Notes: generated by a model from the sequence alone, not told the origin. A DNA stretch of 64,000 nt from Hepsetus odoe (GCA_017165825.1 CM029384.1:22514281-22578280); one strand, 5' to 3'; positions 45,862 to 59,205 are shown, counted from the stretch's first letter. Translations and numbers: made by a program.

Positions 45862-48147
45862 CCAGTCATTCCAATAAGTTTGGAATAGTTTTGCTCTACT
45901 TTTCTTTATACGTTCAGTTTAGTGGAGTTGTTATGAAAATGAGGTGTCGACCCCTCGGATCACACCAAATCGGGACCATTTTCTGAAGCTTTGATGCTCA
46001 GAACAACAACTATCGATTTATTAAATCGGGGTGACTCTGAAAAAGACTCGTTGAATCTGATCAGGTATTATTTCGGGCAAAAGGTGAAAAACGTGGTGTT
46101 AAACTCCAGATACCGGCAGCCATCAGGTTTTTACACATTGATCCTTACTCAGGATGGTTCACTGCTATGGTTTTGGCTCACAGCCTTCATGTCATCACCA
46201 TGTGTTTGAAATGACTGATATCTGAATGGAAAAAAATATTCCCATCTTAACTTCCTGCACTCATGCAGGTTCACTCTCCATTCGCCCGAATGAGCTCTTT
46301 TACTCTTTTACTTTTTGGTCTTTTCTCCGCTCTGAGCCGAGTGTGCGCTTAACTAACGGACGGTCAAGAGCGCGGAGTGCTAGAGTGCACTCAAGGCATG
46401 AGTGCAGAAAATGACGGTGGAAAGCGAGACTCTTTCAGCAGAGAGGAGGAGAGGCGGAGTGAGGGCACAAGGAGAAACGTGTATTAAGAATGCGACATGT
46501 ATAACTGCGATTAATAATTTGGCTTTTGCCAAAAAAATAATCAACAAGAAAATAAAAATGAAAACCTGGGAAAATGTGTTTTGGGTGTTCAGAAAGGCTA
46601 TTTATTTCAACCCGCTAATGCCATTACTAATGTCTAAATAAGTGAAGCAATACTAAGGTTATGAGATATTTGAACAGCCACATTCTCTAGAGATGAATTT
46701 GATCTTTTATTGATTTTTAGGTAAATTTAGCCAGACTGCACTGAGCCAATCTGTCCTGGTCTTCTCCTGATTAGATCTGTGCGTCTAGACAAGCTATTAG
46801 CATGTGATCACGGACTGTAATGGCCTTTCTGGTATTTCATCCGCGCAGCTGAAAACCTGGTCTAGTTTTACGACTGGTTGATAACAACTATAAAGTCAGG
46901 GACATCCTGATGGACAGTTACGGCCAACTATGACAAAAGCGTATTGTCCTTTTATGAATTCTTTCTCTCGATCTCAAGTTTAAATCATATTTGTTCATAG
47001 AACAAGAGAGACTTTATTGTTTCTCACATTATGAGCATTATTTGCTTTCTTGCTTGAAACTGAAAGAAGCACAAAAGTGAGAAGGAAGGGACTCACCGCT
47101 CTTCATATTTGATATTAATTGGTGCAAAGTGATGTCTTATATAATGGTCATAAATACACTTAGAGGCAACTACGTTTGAGTAGAAAAAATAGGAACACGA
47201 TGTTTTCATCATCATTTTCATCCACGTTCTACTCTGTGCTACACTTCTGTAAAAAAATAAATAAATAAATAACAAAACAAAAAAATGGGAGTAATTCTAC
47301 TCTGCAGTGACGCGCGAAGGTGGTAAGTGTTTTAATTGCTGCTAGAGGTTTTCTTCGTTTCTTTTCACATCTTTTCACAATGCTTTCAAACAGGAATAGA
47401 AAAATGTAACTTTTTTGGGGTTTAGATGAACTTAATTAATAAATAAATAACCAAATAAAGAAATAAAACTCTGGCTGCTTCCGGCGTCTAGCTACATTCG
47501 ACATTATTAGAGGACGTATGGAGTCTGTTCACCCTTAAACCGTAAATGCATCGGAATATGAAAGAAGTCCCCTCACTTAAATATGTACCCTTGGTGGTGC
47601 TGTCCCAATCTGCAGTTGTCAGCAAAGAAAGCCATACCTGGCAGAGGGGATGAAGTGCAGTACGACCTGGAGAACAAGACAAAAAGTACGAAACAAAACG
47701 GAGCTTTCTGCTGATGAGTGGATCAGATGAGCCGCTGTAACACAACCAAGCACCGGCCTCTTTTGTGTTTCTGTATTTGAGAGCGTCTCCAAGGAGAGAA
47801 GGCCCTTTTTAGAGCCCATTACTGAACTGGAAAGTTTAATGAGGCCATAAACAGGGCTCCGAGTTAATGCGCTCTGCTGTTCTGTTAACGGCCGCTGTGG
47901 AAACACACACACACACACACACACACACACTTCTGTCTGTCTTTTGGTGGATGGTTATTAGAAGGATAATGTCTGGCCAATGAGTGTCCCGTGGGGCACA
48001 GGCCCCTGATTGGCTGACGCTGAGCCTGTATGTGAGCAGTGTGTATGGTTGGAGATAAGTTGCTCGGAGGTTGCCGTAACACCATGTGGCTAATCCCTCC
48101 TATTGAATTTTATGGTGCTTATTTTATAACTCTCCCTTTCACCGGGA

Positions 48148-48149
<2 letters not shown>

Positions 48150-48208
<59 letters not shown>
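48150..48208. repeat. (GT)n microsatellite, about 29 units
   Basis: Uninterrupted GT between GGGATTT and AGGAAGAAAG. Confidence 0.95.
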
Positions 48209-48210
<2 letters not shown>

Positions 48211-48365
48211 GAAGAAAGATTAATGCATGCCTGACTCTAGTGCATCCTTTCCTTGCTCTTTTCTTTTCTCTGTTATTTCTGAGGCGCTCACTGTTACTGG
48301 AGTTTTTCCCCCAAAACTTGCCAGAAACACCTGTGGGTCACTCTACAGGCAAATCTATGGTAAAT

Positions 48366-48369
<4 letters not shown>

Positions 48370-48421
<52 letters not shown>
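48370..48421. repeat. (CT)n microsatellite, about 26 units
   Basis: Uninterrupted CT, 160 bases after a long GT array, giving a compound hypervariable segment. Confidence 0.95.
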
Positions 48422-48423
<2 letters not shown>

Positions 48424-49421
48424 CTCTCTCGCTCCCCACCACTCTCTGTTCTCAGCATGGGTCTGTGACAGCTCTGAGTGTTTAGGAATGTGTCCTCAGC
48501 TGCTGAAGAACAGAGACAGGAACGAGAGAGAGGGAAACTAACAGCTGCTCCATCACAGAGAGGGAACAGTTTTTCTATTGCAAAGCAGCTCTGAAAGCTC
48601 GAGTCCCTTTACAGTAACGGAGAAGCTCTGAAACGAGGTCTGAATGTCAGAATCATTTTATAATCGTTAATTCTGATAAACCTACACACGTGATTTCATT
48701 ATAATAATAGTAATGGAGGATGATGGTGATGATTATTATACAAATCAGAACCAAGTTAAATGTATAAATGCAGAAAATCCGTCACGTTTCACCAGCTTCC
48801 AACAGCTCTGCGTTATTCTATTGCCTAATCAATTTAGGCCGGAAACACTCAACAATTAGACGATTTCTCTGTAAATGGCGATATTTGTCTTCGTCGCACC
48901 GACATCCCCAAAGACTTGTCAACATGTAAATGAGCCTCTGACCAATCATAGCTGCATGATATTCATGTGATCCAACCAAAGTAGAAAACTGGTCCTTCTT
49001 TAGCCATTGTAGACACGGATTTGCCAAGGTATTTTCTGTTTGTTTCATGACAAAAACGGAATTAATCCTAATTTATTCTTCTTACGTTGATAGGTCAAGT
49101 GCAATGTTCTGTAAATACTTAACAAGCATAGTAAGGGCATGAAAATTAACCAAGAATATAAAAACCAAGCTCCTACGCGCCGATGATGGTTAGGTCAGCC
49201 ATTGTTTGCCTGAAGCCTAATAAGGTTACGAGGCAGTAGTTTCTCCATTATTTATTTCACTTATTAGCTGTTGGCATAAATGTGAATGGCACAAATGATA
49301 TCCAGCATGAGGAGAAATGAGACAAGACCCCTGAAAATGTTTCAGTGGCTTCTCTGTTTGTCGTTAAATGCCCTTTACACACTGAATGTCAGGGCAACCC
49401 ATGCAAAACCTGAAGTGCAAA

Positions 49422-49458
<37 letters not shown>

Positions 49459-52400
49459 TGTGTGGGGGTGGGGGTGGGATGAATCCCAAACCAGGCACTG
49501 TGGCACACATCAGTGACATTTGGTTGGTCTCACTCGGGTGCATGTTCGACAGCAAAAGTCTGAGCCTCAGCTCTCGGTTTAACGTCACCGGTACTAAAAG
49601 TAGCAGCAAAAACCAGGCTTAGTTCACACTCATTAGTCCAGTGTGATATTTTCTGCCGCGTGTGATTGCTGTTTGAGTTATTGTCAGTTGTGATGGGCGG
49701 AGTATCTCTGCAGTGTTTCTCACAGACTTGCCTCAGTGTTTTAAGGTATCTCTTCTTCGAGGAAGTTATTTGGTGACGAATTCGACTTAGTTCTAGTGTT
49801 GATCAACAGCGCTCTTGAAGATGAAGCAGCTCTGAACTAAAGCTTCCGAAAGTTGGATGCCGAACATTTCCTGACTGAGTCTTTTGATGCGAGGTTGATA
49901 TTTAGTTTTTTGTTTTTCTTCTTGTTCGAATTTTTTCCCCCTTATCTTGCATTTGATCTCTTTAGTTACTTTATGTATTAGTCTTGGCTTCACGTGACTC
50001 TGAGAAGGCACATGGTACCCTTCTTTTTTTTTTTTTCTTCTCTTCATGCTATGATCTTATCCTTTGTGTTTGCATCCGATCTCGTTAGTTCATTTATTTG
50101 TCCTGAATTTGTTGTTGTCCTCTGTTAGTGGTGACTACCTGCCAAGATCAGAAATTGGTTTCCTCCTGCCCCACATAAATCAGTCCTTTGGGTGCTTGGC
50201 ATGTTTGAAGTGTTCTTAGTCTCTCTAAGATTTTCAAGTTCATGACTTTTGCATTTCCCTGAGGAAAGGAGACGGCGAGCAGTCTTAGTGTGTATTCTAA
50301 TCCTACGGAATCGGGCACAAATGCCTTTTGATTAGTGCTGGAAATGCACATGTATACAGTAGTTCTCAGTTAAGGCAAACAAAGACACATTTTCACAGTG
50401 TGAGGCAAATTTCCATGTCACTGACTTGATTGGAGGCGTCTGTCTTTTAACCTTCTGATAATCCTCCAGAGTGACTGGAAGCCTTTTAGCATTTTCTAAA
50501 CGGGGTCCTTTCTAGTGGGACTGTGATTGAATGAGTGATTGAGACAGTAGTCACTGCGAGCTTGAGGAGAAAAGTGGATGTAAATGCAAGATGGAGAAGC
50601 TGCAGGTCGAACACAGTATAACGGTGCCTCCTTTTGTCCCAGTCACTCTTTGTGGGATGTTTGCCTGATGGTCTGTAACACGACTGGAAAATCAGCGTTC
50701 TCCACACACATCACTTTGTTAGGTTAGTGGCAATTTAATAAAGACGGGGTTCACGTGACTCAGAGAAAGCATGTGGCACCCTTCACGCTCACGGTGCTGA
50801 TGGGAGATGGTAGGTTACGATGATGGAGTACTAAGTATTGGCTGGGACTGGAGATGACTAAATTAGGCAGAAAATGTATTCTTGGCATTAAAACCTATGT
50901 TTGTTGGGGTTTTTTCACAAGACCTAGTTGTAATAAATGAACCATATTAATTGGCAGTAACAAGATGATGTAGGTGAGATGGGATGTTGGCTGCACACAA
51001 TATAAGCTTTATCCATTAAGGCTTTTAAACCATCATTATTGGAGTCATGACGCTCATCATTCATTTGGTAGAGCGGCTTTCAAAACAACTTGAGTCGGCG
51101 GAGTCGGAATTTCACATTAGATTTATGTGCAGTGGTTGGTTTCGGAAAGGACCACAATTTAATCATGAGCCCATCGGACTTGTGCCTTAGACTGACATCG
51201 CTAAATGACATTAGCGTTCACTAAAATACATGTGAACTTGGCAGTCTGAAATCTGGACCGCTGTCCAAGGTGCTGACATCAGGGAGCCGAGTGGAGCCGT
51301 CAACGTTACCGCCGCATTCGCTGTAGTGCCCTTGTCCGTGGTGCTGAAATATCTGCCTCTGCAGCAGTAAGTGGCCTTATCCGAGGTCCTGATGTGCTTC
51401 TAACAGCCTTGCACTGCTCAAGGTGCTGATCGAGCCTCAGAGAGCGGTTTATCTTCAAGGTCACAGATCTAATACCCCTCTCAGGCTTGTGATATCGCTT
51501 CAGATATTAGTAGCCTCGTTCAGGGCACTGTGGCCATCTTTTCTGTTGCTCTGCTCCTCTGAAGTGTCGTGGCATTTTTGTTCCTCAATCCGAGCTTAAT
51601 ATTATGTGCACTTGAGTGTTCAGTAGACTCAACGTGACTCACGTCCTTGTGAACATCGTCGTCAATGAGAACATGTCAAATGAATTGACCCGCACTTTTT
51701 CGCACGATAATTAAACGGCATTCTTTTCCCCCAGAGATGAAAAAGCACCATAAATCATTCCGCAAATTGCATTCATCCAGAGCTATTCTGTCTGAATGTT
51801 TTGCTCTTTGCAGACATTTGCATGGCTTTATTTAGCAGAGTGCCCTTATGCGAGCCTGTCAGCACCTTTTCTCAGCGTTGTTCTCTTAACACTGTCTAAC
51901 ACAGAGCCCAGCAGCTGCTTCCTCCCTTCTCTCAATGAACTATTTGTCATGAATTCTGCAGTGACGTCTGCATTTAGTGCAGTTTCAGTGAGGAACTGCG
52001 CCGATCCAGTCAGGTTGCCATAAAGAGGAAGAACGCAGGAAATCCTGCTTCAAGACTTCTTTTGCTGTCAGAAGTTTCATGAAAATGACCGACTTGTTTG
52101 ATAAAACGTTCATTCGTTTTTTGGGTTTTTTTTTCCCCTTGATTTCTGCTATTTATCTGTATACGCTTTAGAATGTTAACTAGACAAAAATGATGCAAAT
52201 GTACTGCAACTGTTCAGAGTTGCCAGACATTTCTCGTACTTCACATTTTAGGCACTCATGCAGTAATGTTTGTTCACAGGAGTGATTGCTTATTTATTTT
52301 TATTTATTTTTACCAAACTGCACAACAAAGTCAGTATGTTACTGTAACGATCTAGGTCCTCTTAGCAGAAAAGTATTCAAATCTTACGCATGTTTTAAGT

Positions 52401-52792
52401 CAAGGTTATTCTTTAAAAATGTCCTCCAATAGCATTCACTGTAAGCATTCTGAAGGGTTCAGAGATGAATGCACTGCACGAGGTGAAACTCTTTAACTCT
52501 GGTCTTGCACACCTCAAAGGGAAGCGTTTAGGTTGTGAAGGATTGGAAAGATGAAAATGTGAATGTTCACCATTGTTAGCTTGGTCCTAGCATGATGTTG
52601 CAAATCCTGCAGAGACTAAATTCAGTAAGTAGCTGGAGTGAACATTAAAAGAGTGCGCTCTAGCTGCACACCTATATAGTGAACCTTTAAGGTAGTTGTA
52701 GACACTTTCCATGAGACTTTAATCTTCTCTTCTTCTGATACAGTGGCAAAAATCTGCGTTAACGGGACGTTGTCTTTGTCTTTGTCTTTCAG

Positions 52793-52857
52793 TCGTCTTG
52801 CTGAACTCTAAAGAATCCCAGGCTGAGCTGGGCTGGACCTCATATCCTTCAAATGGA
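52793..52857 (+). CDS. epha7: Eph receptor (epha7-like) exon 2: start of ligand-binding domain
   Basis: A 65-base exon with a pyrimidine-rich acceptor (repeated TTGTCT-type units ending TTTCAG at 52787-52792) and a consensus donor GTAAGT at 52858. It completes codon 26 and encodes residues 26-47, VVLLNSKESQAELGWTSYPSNG counting the split valine. This is the first beta-strand of the Eph ligand-binding domain; family members read V.LLDS....ELGW...P..G here. The 65-base length and the 1/0 phases fit vertebrate Eph genes, where exon 2 is about this size. LNSK rather than LDSK is a small departure from most EphA sequences. The exon was found by eye from the motif and its splice sites, as it is too short to stand out as an open frame. 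Confidence 0.9.
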
Positions 52858-53828
52858 GTAAGTCTCTCTCTCTTTCCTACTTGTTTTTTAGTGCCAAGGT
52901 ATTTCAGCTACTGTGCTTGAGGGAGAAGTTTTGATATTTTTTTCAAAATCATTCGCCCCCACTTTTGAGCAGTTATAGAGGGACTTTGCTGGGAACAGAA
53001 AGTGTGTGAACCGCACACGATAAAAAGAAGTTCTTATAATATCATGATGTCGTTCTGTTTCCTTCCTATCTTTTTCAGCTCCTTCTAAAATATTTTCAAG
53101 ACATTGCTGTAAAACCGGAACAAGGAATTTGATCGATATTGTATTTCCACGTTGGTGTGCACCAACGCACACTCCTCACCCCCGATTGGCCCCACACACC
53201 CAGATCACAGCTGCTGTGTGATGTCTAACTCGTCTGATCTGTAAACATGACGGAGAATGATTCAGTCTAGGTTATACAGTCTTTCTGCTGCACCTACAAA
53301 AAGAAAGCAGCCATGTGGTGCAGTCTCACAGCAAGCTGTTATTTATTTAGCTTGTTAATTCTGGACATGACAGTGATTAAATCCTGAGTCTCCAGCTCCC
53401 TCCACGCCATCCACCACAGCTGTGCGATCGTACCAGCACAAACAGGAACGAGGCATACACACAACACATATACATACGTACCTTTACACTGGGGGGGCAT
53501 ATAGTGCGTACTCACACACACACACACACACAAGTCTGTGCATGGAGCAGCTCAGCCTGGATTCAGCTGGCTTAATTCCCACTGAAACATGCATCGCACT
53601 TACTCCGTAATTAATTGAGGAAATGTTAGGGGATCCTTTGACAAGTGAAGCTCATTATGTTCTTTCTAGCACAAGGAGCTCATTTAAAACCCGATCCTGA
53701 ATGGAAGACATAAAGCGATAGATTAGTCTTTATGTATTCTGGATGTAAAGGAGTCGTAACATGTCTATTGTGAAATATTTAAGGCTACAGCTAAGACAGA
53801 ATTTGCCGTGATCTATAAATGGGGACAA

Positions 53829-53866
<38 letters not shown>

Positions 53867-55507
53867 AGCAATGGAAGAAAGCAACACATGCTTTTATAAA
53901 CCTTCAGCTTAAACGATTTTTTTTGATTAACTGCTTCATTGTGGGTGATCAATGGCGCAGGTCCTTTTTCAAATGATGCTACGGTCACTGTCCACACACT
54001 CGCATTTGTTCGTTATGCTGCTGCGGATGAGCGGTACGTCCACTAGAGGGCACAGTCACACGTTGATGATGAAGAAGATTCTGCCTGCATTCATATACAA
54101 TTCTAATATTGAGTAGAAATGAGCCTTTAGCATAAAGTGCCTTTCAGTAATAATCTCATAATCGCATGTTGGGTTGCATTACATTAAAAATGCACAAACC
54201 GGTTTGCAACACAGTCAAGTGTCGGATATTTATGCAAATGCTCGATGCAGACTCAGATCGAGTAAGCCATTTTAATCCCACTTGCAGATTTTTCGAATAC
54301 AGTTGAGCACAGTGTATCCACACCGGGATAAATGAGAACATTTGTTATGGAAATCAATTAGTGCTAGTCTCTGGACGGGATTTGGAGCACAGGATCATAC
54401 AAGCGTGTTACACCCAGCATAACTTGTCTCCTTTTCACGCTGACATTACGTCCCAGCAACAGCATGGGAGCCTCACGTCCACGTCTTGAGTCACTGGAGC
54501 CTTTATAACCACAGTTGAGGACTTTAAGTAGTCAGATTGCTTCTTTTTTGATGAATACGTAAAGATATTCTGCAGCGTGATCGAATAGTGTAACCTTAGG
54601 TTTTAAACACCATCACTGATCGTTTAAACCGAATGATGCTCCTGATAATATCCGGTTCCTTTCCTGTGATGTACACCATCAAGCACAGCCAGGTGGTGCT
54701 TTTCTATACCCTGCTGTACTTCGATTCATGGCCCAAGCGCCAGAAATGATTCAAAGGCATTCCGTATTTTCATACAGCATTAAAAACAGCGGGTGAAAGG
54801 TTCAAAACGGAACCGTACAAACCTCAGTCTCTTTCCAACATCTCATTTTCTTATTTTTTTGTTGAAATCACAGCAAAAATGTTACATTTTTGGGGAAAGT
54901 GGGTTTAGGGTTTATTTTCTCATATAAACATCTTGATCTTGATCCCAAAACCAAATATTGGACACTAAACCTTTCGGTATTGATCTATTCTCATAAATTA
55001 TGAGAAAGTCTGTCCACATTTTTGGGTGTATCCCCAAAACGTCCAGCGTGACCTGCTGTTGAACTTACTCATGTTATTCTTTCTTTCTGTTTTAGTGTCA
55101 TTTGCTTTTTTCTTGCCAGTGACCGTATTGTTATACGTGTTTATGTTGGCTTCTCTGTTGCATACTCCTACCAGGTTCCTACCAGTGTTTGGCTCCTAAT
55201 CATTAGACATTAAACATAATGGTGCTGCGTATGTAGTACATATTTGTTATCATTATTATTATTTTTTTTTTAATCTATATATATATATATATTTATTTTT
55301 TTGCCAGAAGCTGGACATTTTACACTCCCACGCGTGACAGCAAGGGAAGCCTCGAACACACGTTTAAGAGGCAGATTTAGAACTTGTCACCTGCTAGTGT
55401 GAACGTACAGTTGGTGTTAAGCTAATTCTTTGCTATAATGCAATATCCAGCAAAGACGATTATCCACGTTTGTCCCCATTTGAGTTTATTCTCGGTTGTG
55501 TGTGCAG
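52858..55507 (+). other. Intron 2 of the Eph gene (2650 bp)
   Basis: GTAAGT donor to TGTGCAG acceptor, phase 0. It holds a short CA array (53513-53532), a GT array (53831-53862) and an AT-rich patch near 55260-55300. The acceptor has a weak pyrimidine tract (TTGTGTGTGCAG). Nothing else recognisable. Confidence 0.85.
53831..53862. repeat. (GT)n microsatellite in intron 2
   Basis: About 16 GT units. Confidence 0.9.
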
Positions 55508-56177
55508 TGGGAGGAGATCAGCGGCGTGGACGAGAAGTACAAGCCTATTCGCACCTACCAGGTTTGCAACGTGATGGAACCCAACCAGAACAACTGGCTG
55601 CAGACAGGCTGGATCTGGCGGCAGGGTGGTCAGCGCATCTTCATCGAGCTGCAGTTCACGCTGAGGGACTGCAACAGCATACCCGGCGTGGCCGGCAGCT
55701 GCAAGGAGACCTTCAACCTTCTGTACGCCGAGTCGGACTGGGACCTGGGCCGCGTGACCCGCGAGGACCGCTACAGCAAAATCGACACCATCGCTGCCGA
55801 CGAGAGCTTCACGCAGGGCGACCTGGGCGAGAGGAAGATGAAACTGAACACGGAGGTGCGGGAGATCGGACACCTCAACCGCAAGGGCTTCCACCTGGCC
55901 TTCCAGGACGTGGGCGCCTGCGTGGCCATCGTCTCTGTGCGGGTCTACTACAAGCGGTGCCTGTCCACCGTGCAGAACCTGGCCGTGTTCCCCGACACGG
56001 TGGCCGAGGCAGCCTTCGCCACCCTGGTGGAGGTCAGGGGGACGTGCGTGAACAACTCGGAGGTGGACACGGACTCGCCTCCCAGAATGCACTGCAGCGC
56101 AGAGGGAGAGTGGCTAGTGCCCATAGGGAAGTGCAGCTGCAGCGCCGGTTACGAGGAGGGACACAGCAGCTGTGAAG
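55508..56177 (+). CDS. epha7: Eph receptor (epha7-like) exon 3: ephrin-binding domain
   Basis: A 670-base exon between an acceptor ending TGTGTGCAG (55499-55507) and donor G|GTAAGA (GT at 56178). It encodes residues 48-270: the bulk of the ephrin-binding jellyroll, then the first part of the Cys-rich region. Hallmarks are TYQVCNVMEPNQNNWL (63-78), FTLRDCNSIPG (97-107), KIDTIAADESFT (138-149), KMKLNTEVREIG (157-168), AFQDVGACVA (178-187) and EGEWLVPIGKC (246-256). Cys67/Cys185 and Cys102/Cys112 match the two conserved domain disulfides. N229 lies in an N-X-S glycosylation sequon. QGDLGERKMKLNTEVREIG and PRMHCSAEGEWLVPIGKC favour EphA7 over EphA3/A4/A5/A6/A8, though other stretches diverge, so a fish-specific duplicate is possible. 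The receptor sits in the plasma membrane, binds GPI-anchored ephrin-A on neighbouring cells and signals by tyrosine phosphorylation. TM and kinase exons are outside the window. Third codon positions are strongly G/C. Confidence 0.95.
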
Positions 56178-58849
56178 GTAAGAACTTTCATCACAGAAAA
56201 ACTGAACGGGGACTAGAACGGTTGCTTTTCTCCCAATACTAGAATCATAACAGAATCTTCTACAGTTTCACCACAAGCTTCCTTTCTAACGAACACCACG
56301 TACCAGCGGTCTGTGCGATGAGCATCTTCTGGTCTCCAAGATCTCTAGAGCTCATTTAAGACGAAAAGAATTCAGCCGTTGTGAAAATGCTCGGAGGAGC
56401 ATTTTCGATGATTGTCCATAGACATTTTGTGTGGAGTTTTCAGTTCAATGACTCAGCCAGTTACCATGATACTGAAACAGGATGTGTGTCTGGTAGAGTG
56501 GGGTCCACAAAGCATCCGTATCCTGTTGGAAGTCTGATGTTTTTACCCGCATTGGGTAGGTTGGATAGAGAACTTGCTGAGCTGTGTGCGGCGATTCTCC
56601 TTCACCCGGATCAAACATCCCTTCACTAAATAACGCTTTACACATTTCACGTGTGAAAGTGCACCTTCGTAAATTTTTCAAAAGCCCTCGTTATTGTCAG
56701 TTACAGGGAATCTCTTCCCCTCACGGACCAGACCTAGTTACGCACACCGAACTGGATGATGTATCCTGAGATACACCTTAGTAATACTTTGTTGCATAAC
56801 TGAAACTTCGCTCTTTCTTCACCATTTCATTTCATTCATCTATCGTCCTTATTTATTTATTTATTTATTTATTTTTGTTTGCCATACTTTAGATTGAAAA
56901 TCTGCCCTTAGTAATGTCATATTCAATATCATTTCTGAGCTCCTGTACATCCTCGCCAACTTGAAAACTTCTTAACGCTAATGGGCATTCCTATAATAAT
57001 GTGATAGAATATCTACGTGGATATAATGCTGATTATGGACGTCTATACATGTTTAAGGAGCAAGTGATGGTCAATAGTATGCTTCTAGATTTATCTTCAT
57101 CTCCTACACCCTGTGTTGAATAACCATTCCATAAATGATGCACTATTACATAAAACGCTGCGTTTGTGTGCCGTTACACCATCAAGACTCATCGGGAGGG
57201 GAGTCGGAACCTGAGGTTACGACCTGATTTGATGTGGAAAGGAAGTATGCAGGAAGAGAGCTTTATAAATGACTGAGTGGGTAGATTCACTGCTCATTAG
57301 AACACGAGGAGCACAAACAGTGTCACAGATGTGAAAGAGCCTCTTCTGTAGCATCACTGCCTGTCTTAGCCGCTTAGCACTGATGATTACATCACACGTT
57401 GGACCAAAGGGCTGACACATACAGTTCTAAAATACATCCTTATATACGCTCTCTCGTTATATAAGTCAAATTCAGATTTGCGTTGAAGCAGCTGAAGGTC
57501 GTAAGCTGCCATGCTTGCTTGAGTTTAAGTTAACAGTAACGCTCGTATATGTTCTCATGCATCTAGCGATTGTTTCCATGGCACAGGCTTCTTAATGTTG
57601 CTGAAGAAGAGAAAGTGTTCCAGAATGGCTCTCTTTCTAACCTAAAGGGCCAATAACATGGAAATCACTTTTTTCTTTATTTAAAAATAAACTTTACTGT
57701 GCAAGCGCTGCCGTAGTTCAAACTGGACCACTTCCCCCTCCATGCATTGGGGGGAGAAAAGGTACCGCATGAGACATATTGACTAATCAAAGCACACGCA
57801 GTGTACATGTATCCTCAGAAAGCATAGCATGGCTCTTGAGGTCCACCCCGGTGACACTTTTTTCAGAGAGGTTTCTCCCCATATATGCAAATATATCTGC
57901 AAAAACAACCCATTTTAAATTCCATTTTTTACAGTGTCACAAAAATCACATTATAATTTAGTTCATCCAGCCTGCGACAGCCATGTCTGTCCACGATAAT
58001 GACTGTTTGAGTCCCTCAGTAATAAAACAGCCTCTTTAATTCTACGGAGGGCCCAGGAAATGTGATGTTATTTTGTATTTTTTTGGGCTAAACCGATCAA
58101 ATCTCAGAAGTGGACCCTTTGATGGTGAAAATGCAGGATACGGCCCTTATCGTGAAGATCCTGTGTTAAAGCTAAAAACGAATGTGTGTGACGAGTGTAT
58201 ATCCGAGCAAGGCATCGCAGGAGCCTGGGTTAGAAATCGGGATTTCAAAGTTTAACAGAGAAACTGTTTGGGGATGCTGGAGAGAGATCAGACAGAACAA
58301 GCCGGAACGTCCACGATGTTTAGGTGGTTTAGAAAGCCGTCATCTCTTCTAAGCACCGATTGCGCTGCACAGCTTGTATTCCAGGCCTTGAAACTTTTAT
58401 GTAGTGCTCAGGGCAGTTTTCCCACTTTATTACATGAGGTGTAGTTGTACTGAGACAAGAAAGTGATTTAGTGCAATTTATCCATGCACCAGATAAAGGA
58501 ATCTGAGCATGTGGACCGCACACCGCGGAGTTTATTAGCGTTTATTAGCACTTTGTTTATTTGCATCGGATTCAGTGAGTAAGTATGTCAAGTGCAGGAG
58601 TTGCTTCTCCTAACTTATTTACAGCTTTTTCATGTTTATTATTCAGTTTTAGGGGTGAGATATAATTGCACATCCCACACGTTTCTTCCCATCATTTATA
58701 GACCTGCACACAGAGGGTTGTATTTATACACTGCTGATGTGGGATGAATCGTGACTAAGACGGGCAGAAGGGAGGGAAGCAACTTCAGATCAGCTCTCCT
58801 ACACCTCTGTTTGTGGAGAACTCGGCCTTTCGTTTGCATCATTTACATT

Positions 58850-59019
58850 TACGGCATTTATCAGATGCTCTTATCCACGTCCTTACAGGGACAGTCCCCC
58901 TGGTGACACTCAGGCTTGCTCACCCAGTGGTGGTAATGCCAGAGGTGGGATTCGAACCTGGGACCTCTTGAGCCAGTGGTCCATAGACAAGTATCCTACT
59001 ACTGGACCACCGCCACCCT
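58850..59019 (-). mobile_element. SINE family B, full length, minus strand
   Basis: Plus strand shows the reversed tail (GGCATTTATCAGATGCTCTT), GGGACAGTCCCCCTGGTGAC, GCCAGAGGTGGGATTCGAAC, CTGGGACCTCTTGAGCC and the reversed head ACTGGACCACCGCCACCC. Confidence 0.9.
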
Positions 59020-59202
59020 ATAGCGAAAATTCACAGACGAAAATGCCAAGAAAGGCCTTTTAAAAATGAAGGAAAGTCAGAGATCAGGTGGCTGACATCA
59101 GGGTCTGATGCTGTAGTCATGTCGGTGTGACTCAGCAGTGTGTGTTTGTGTGTGAACTAGTTGTGAAATGGCCCGTGACTTACTGCAGGCTCTCACTTTC
59201 AC

Positions 59203-59205
<3 letters not shown>

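Larger units (their letters stand above)
42524..52740. other. Intronic stretch without genes, microsatellites only
   Basis: Includes a pure 29-T run (45830-45858), CA (47903-47930), GT (48150-48208), CT (48370-48421) and GT (49423-49455) arrays. There are T-rich patches near 43776-43795 and 50025-50040. Related 38-base segments occur at 49986-50023 and 50747-50784. No conserved coding motif is seen, and open frames are short or repeat-driven. Confidence 0.4.
18118..52792 (+). other. Intron 1 of the Eph gene (34.7 kb)
   Basis: Bounded by the GTACGT donor of exon 1 and the TTTCAG acceptor of exon 2. A very long first intron is typical of EphA genes. It contains the Tc1-like element, two LINE fragments, SINEs, one hairpin element and many microsatellites listed separately, and several stretches of ordinary non-repetitive sequence. 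I saw no further exon with splice sites and a recognisable protein motif. Confidence 0.8.

Noticed and set aside
55460..56092. 210-codon antisense frame opposite Eph exon 3
   Set aside because: A shadow of strong G/C third-position codon bias in the real exon; no independent domain.
55438..56175. 245-codon alternative plus-strand frame over Eph exon 3
   Set aside because: Out-of-frame reading of the same exon, with no recognisable protein; the true frame carries all Eph hallmarks.
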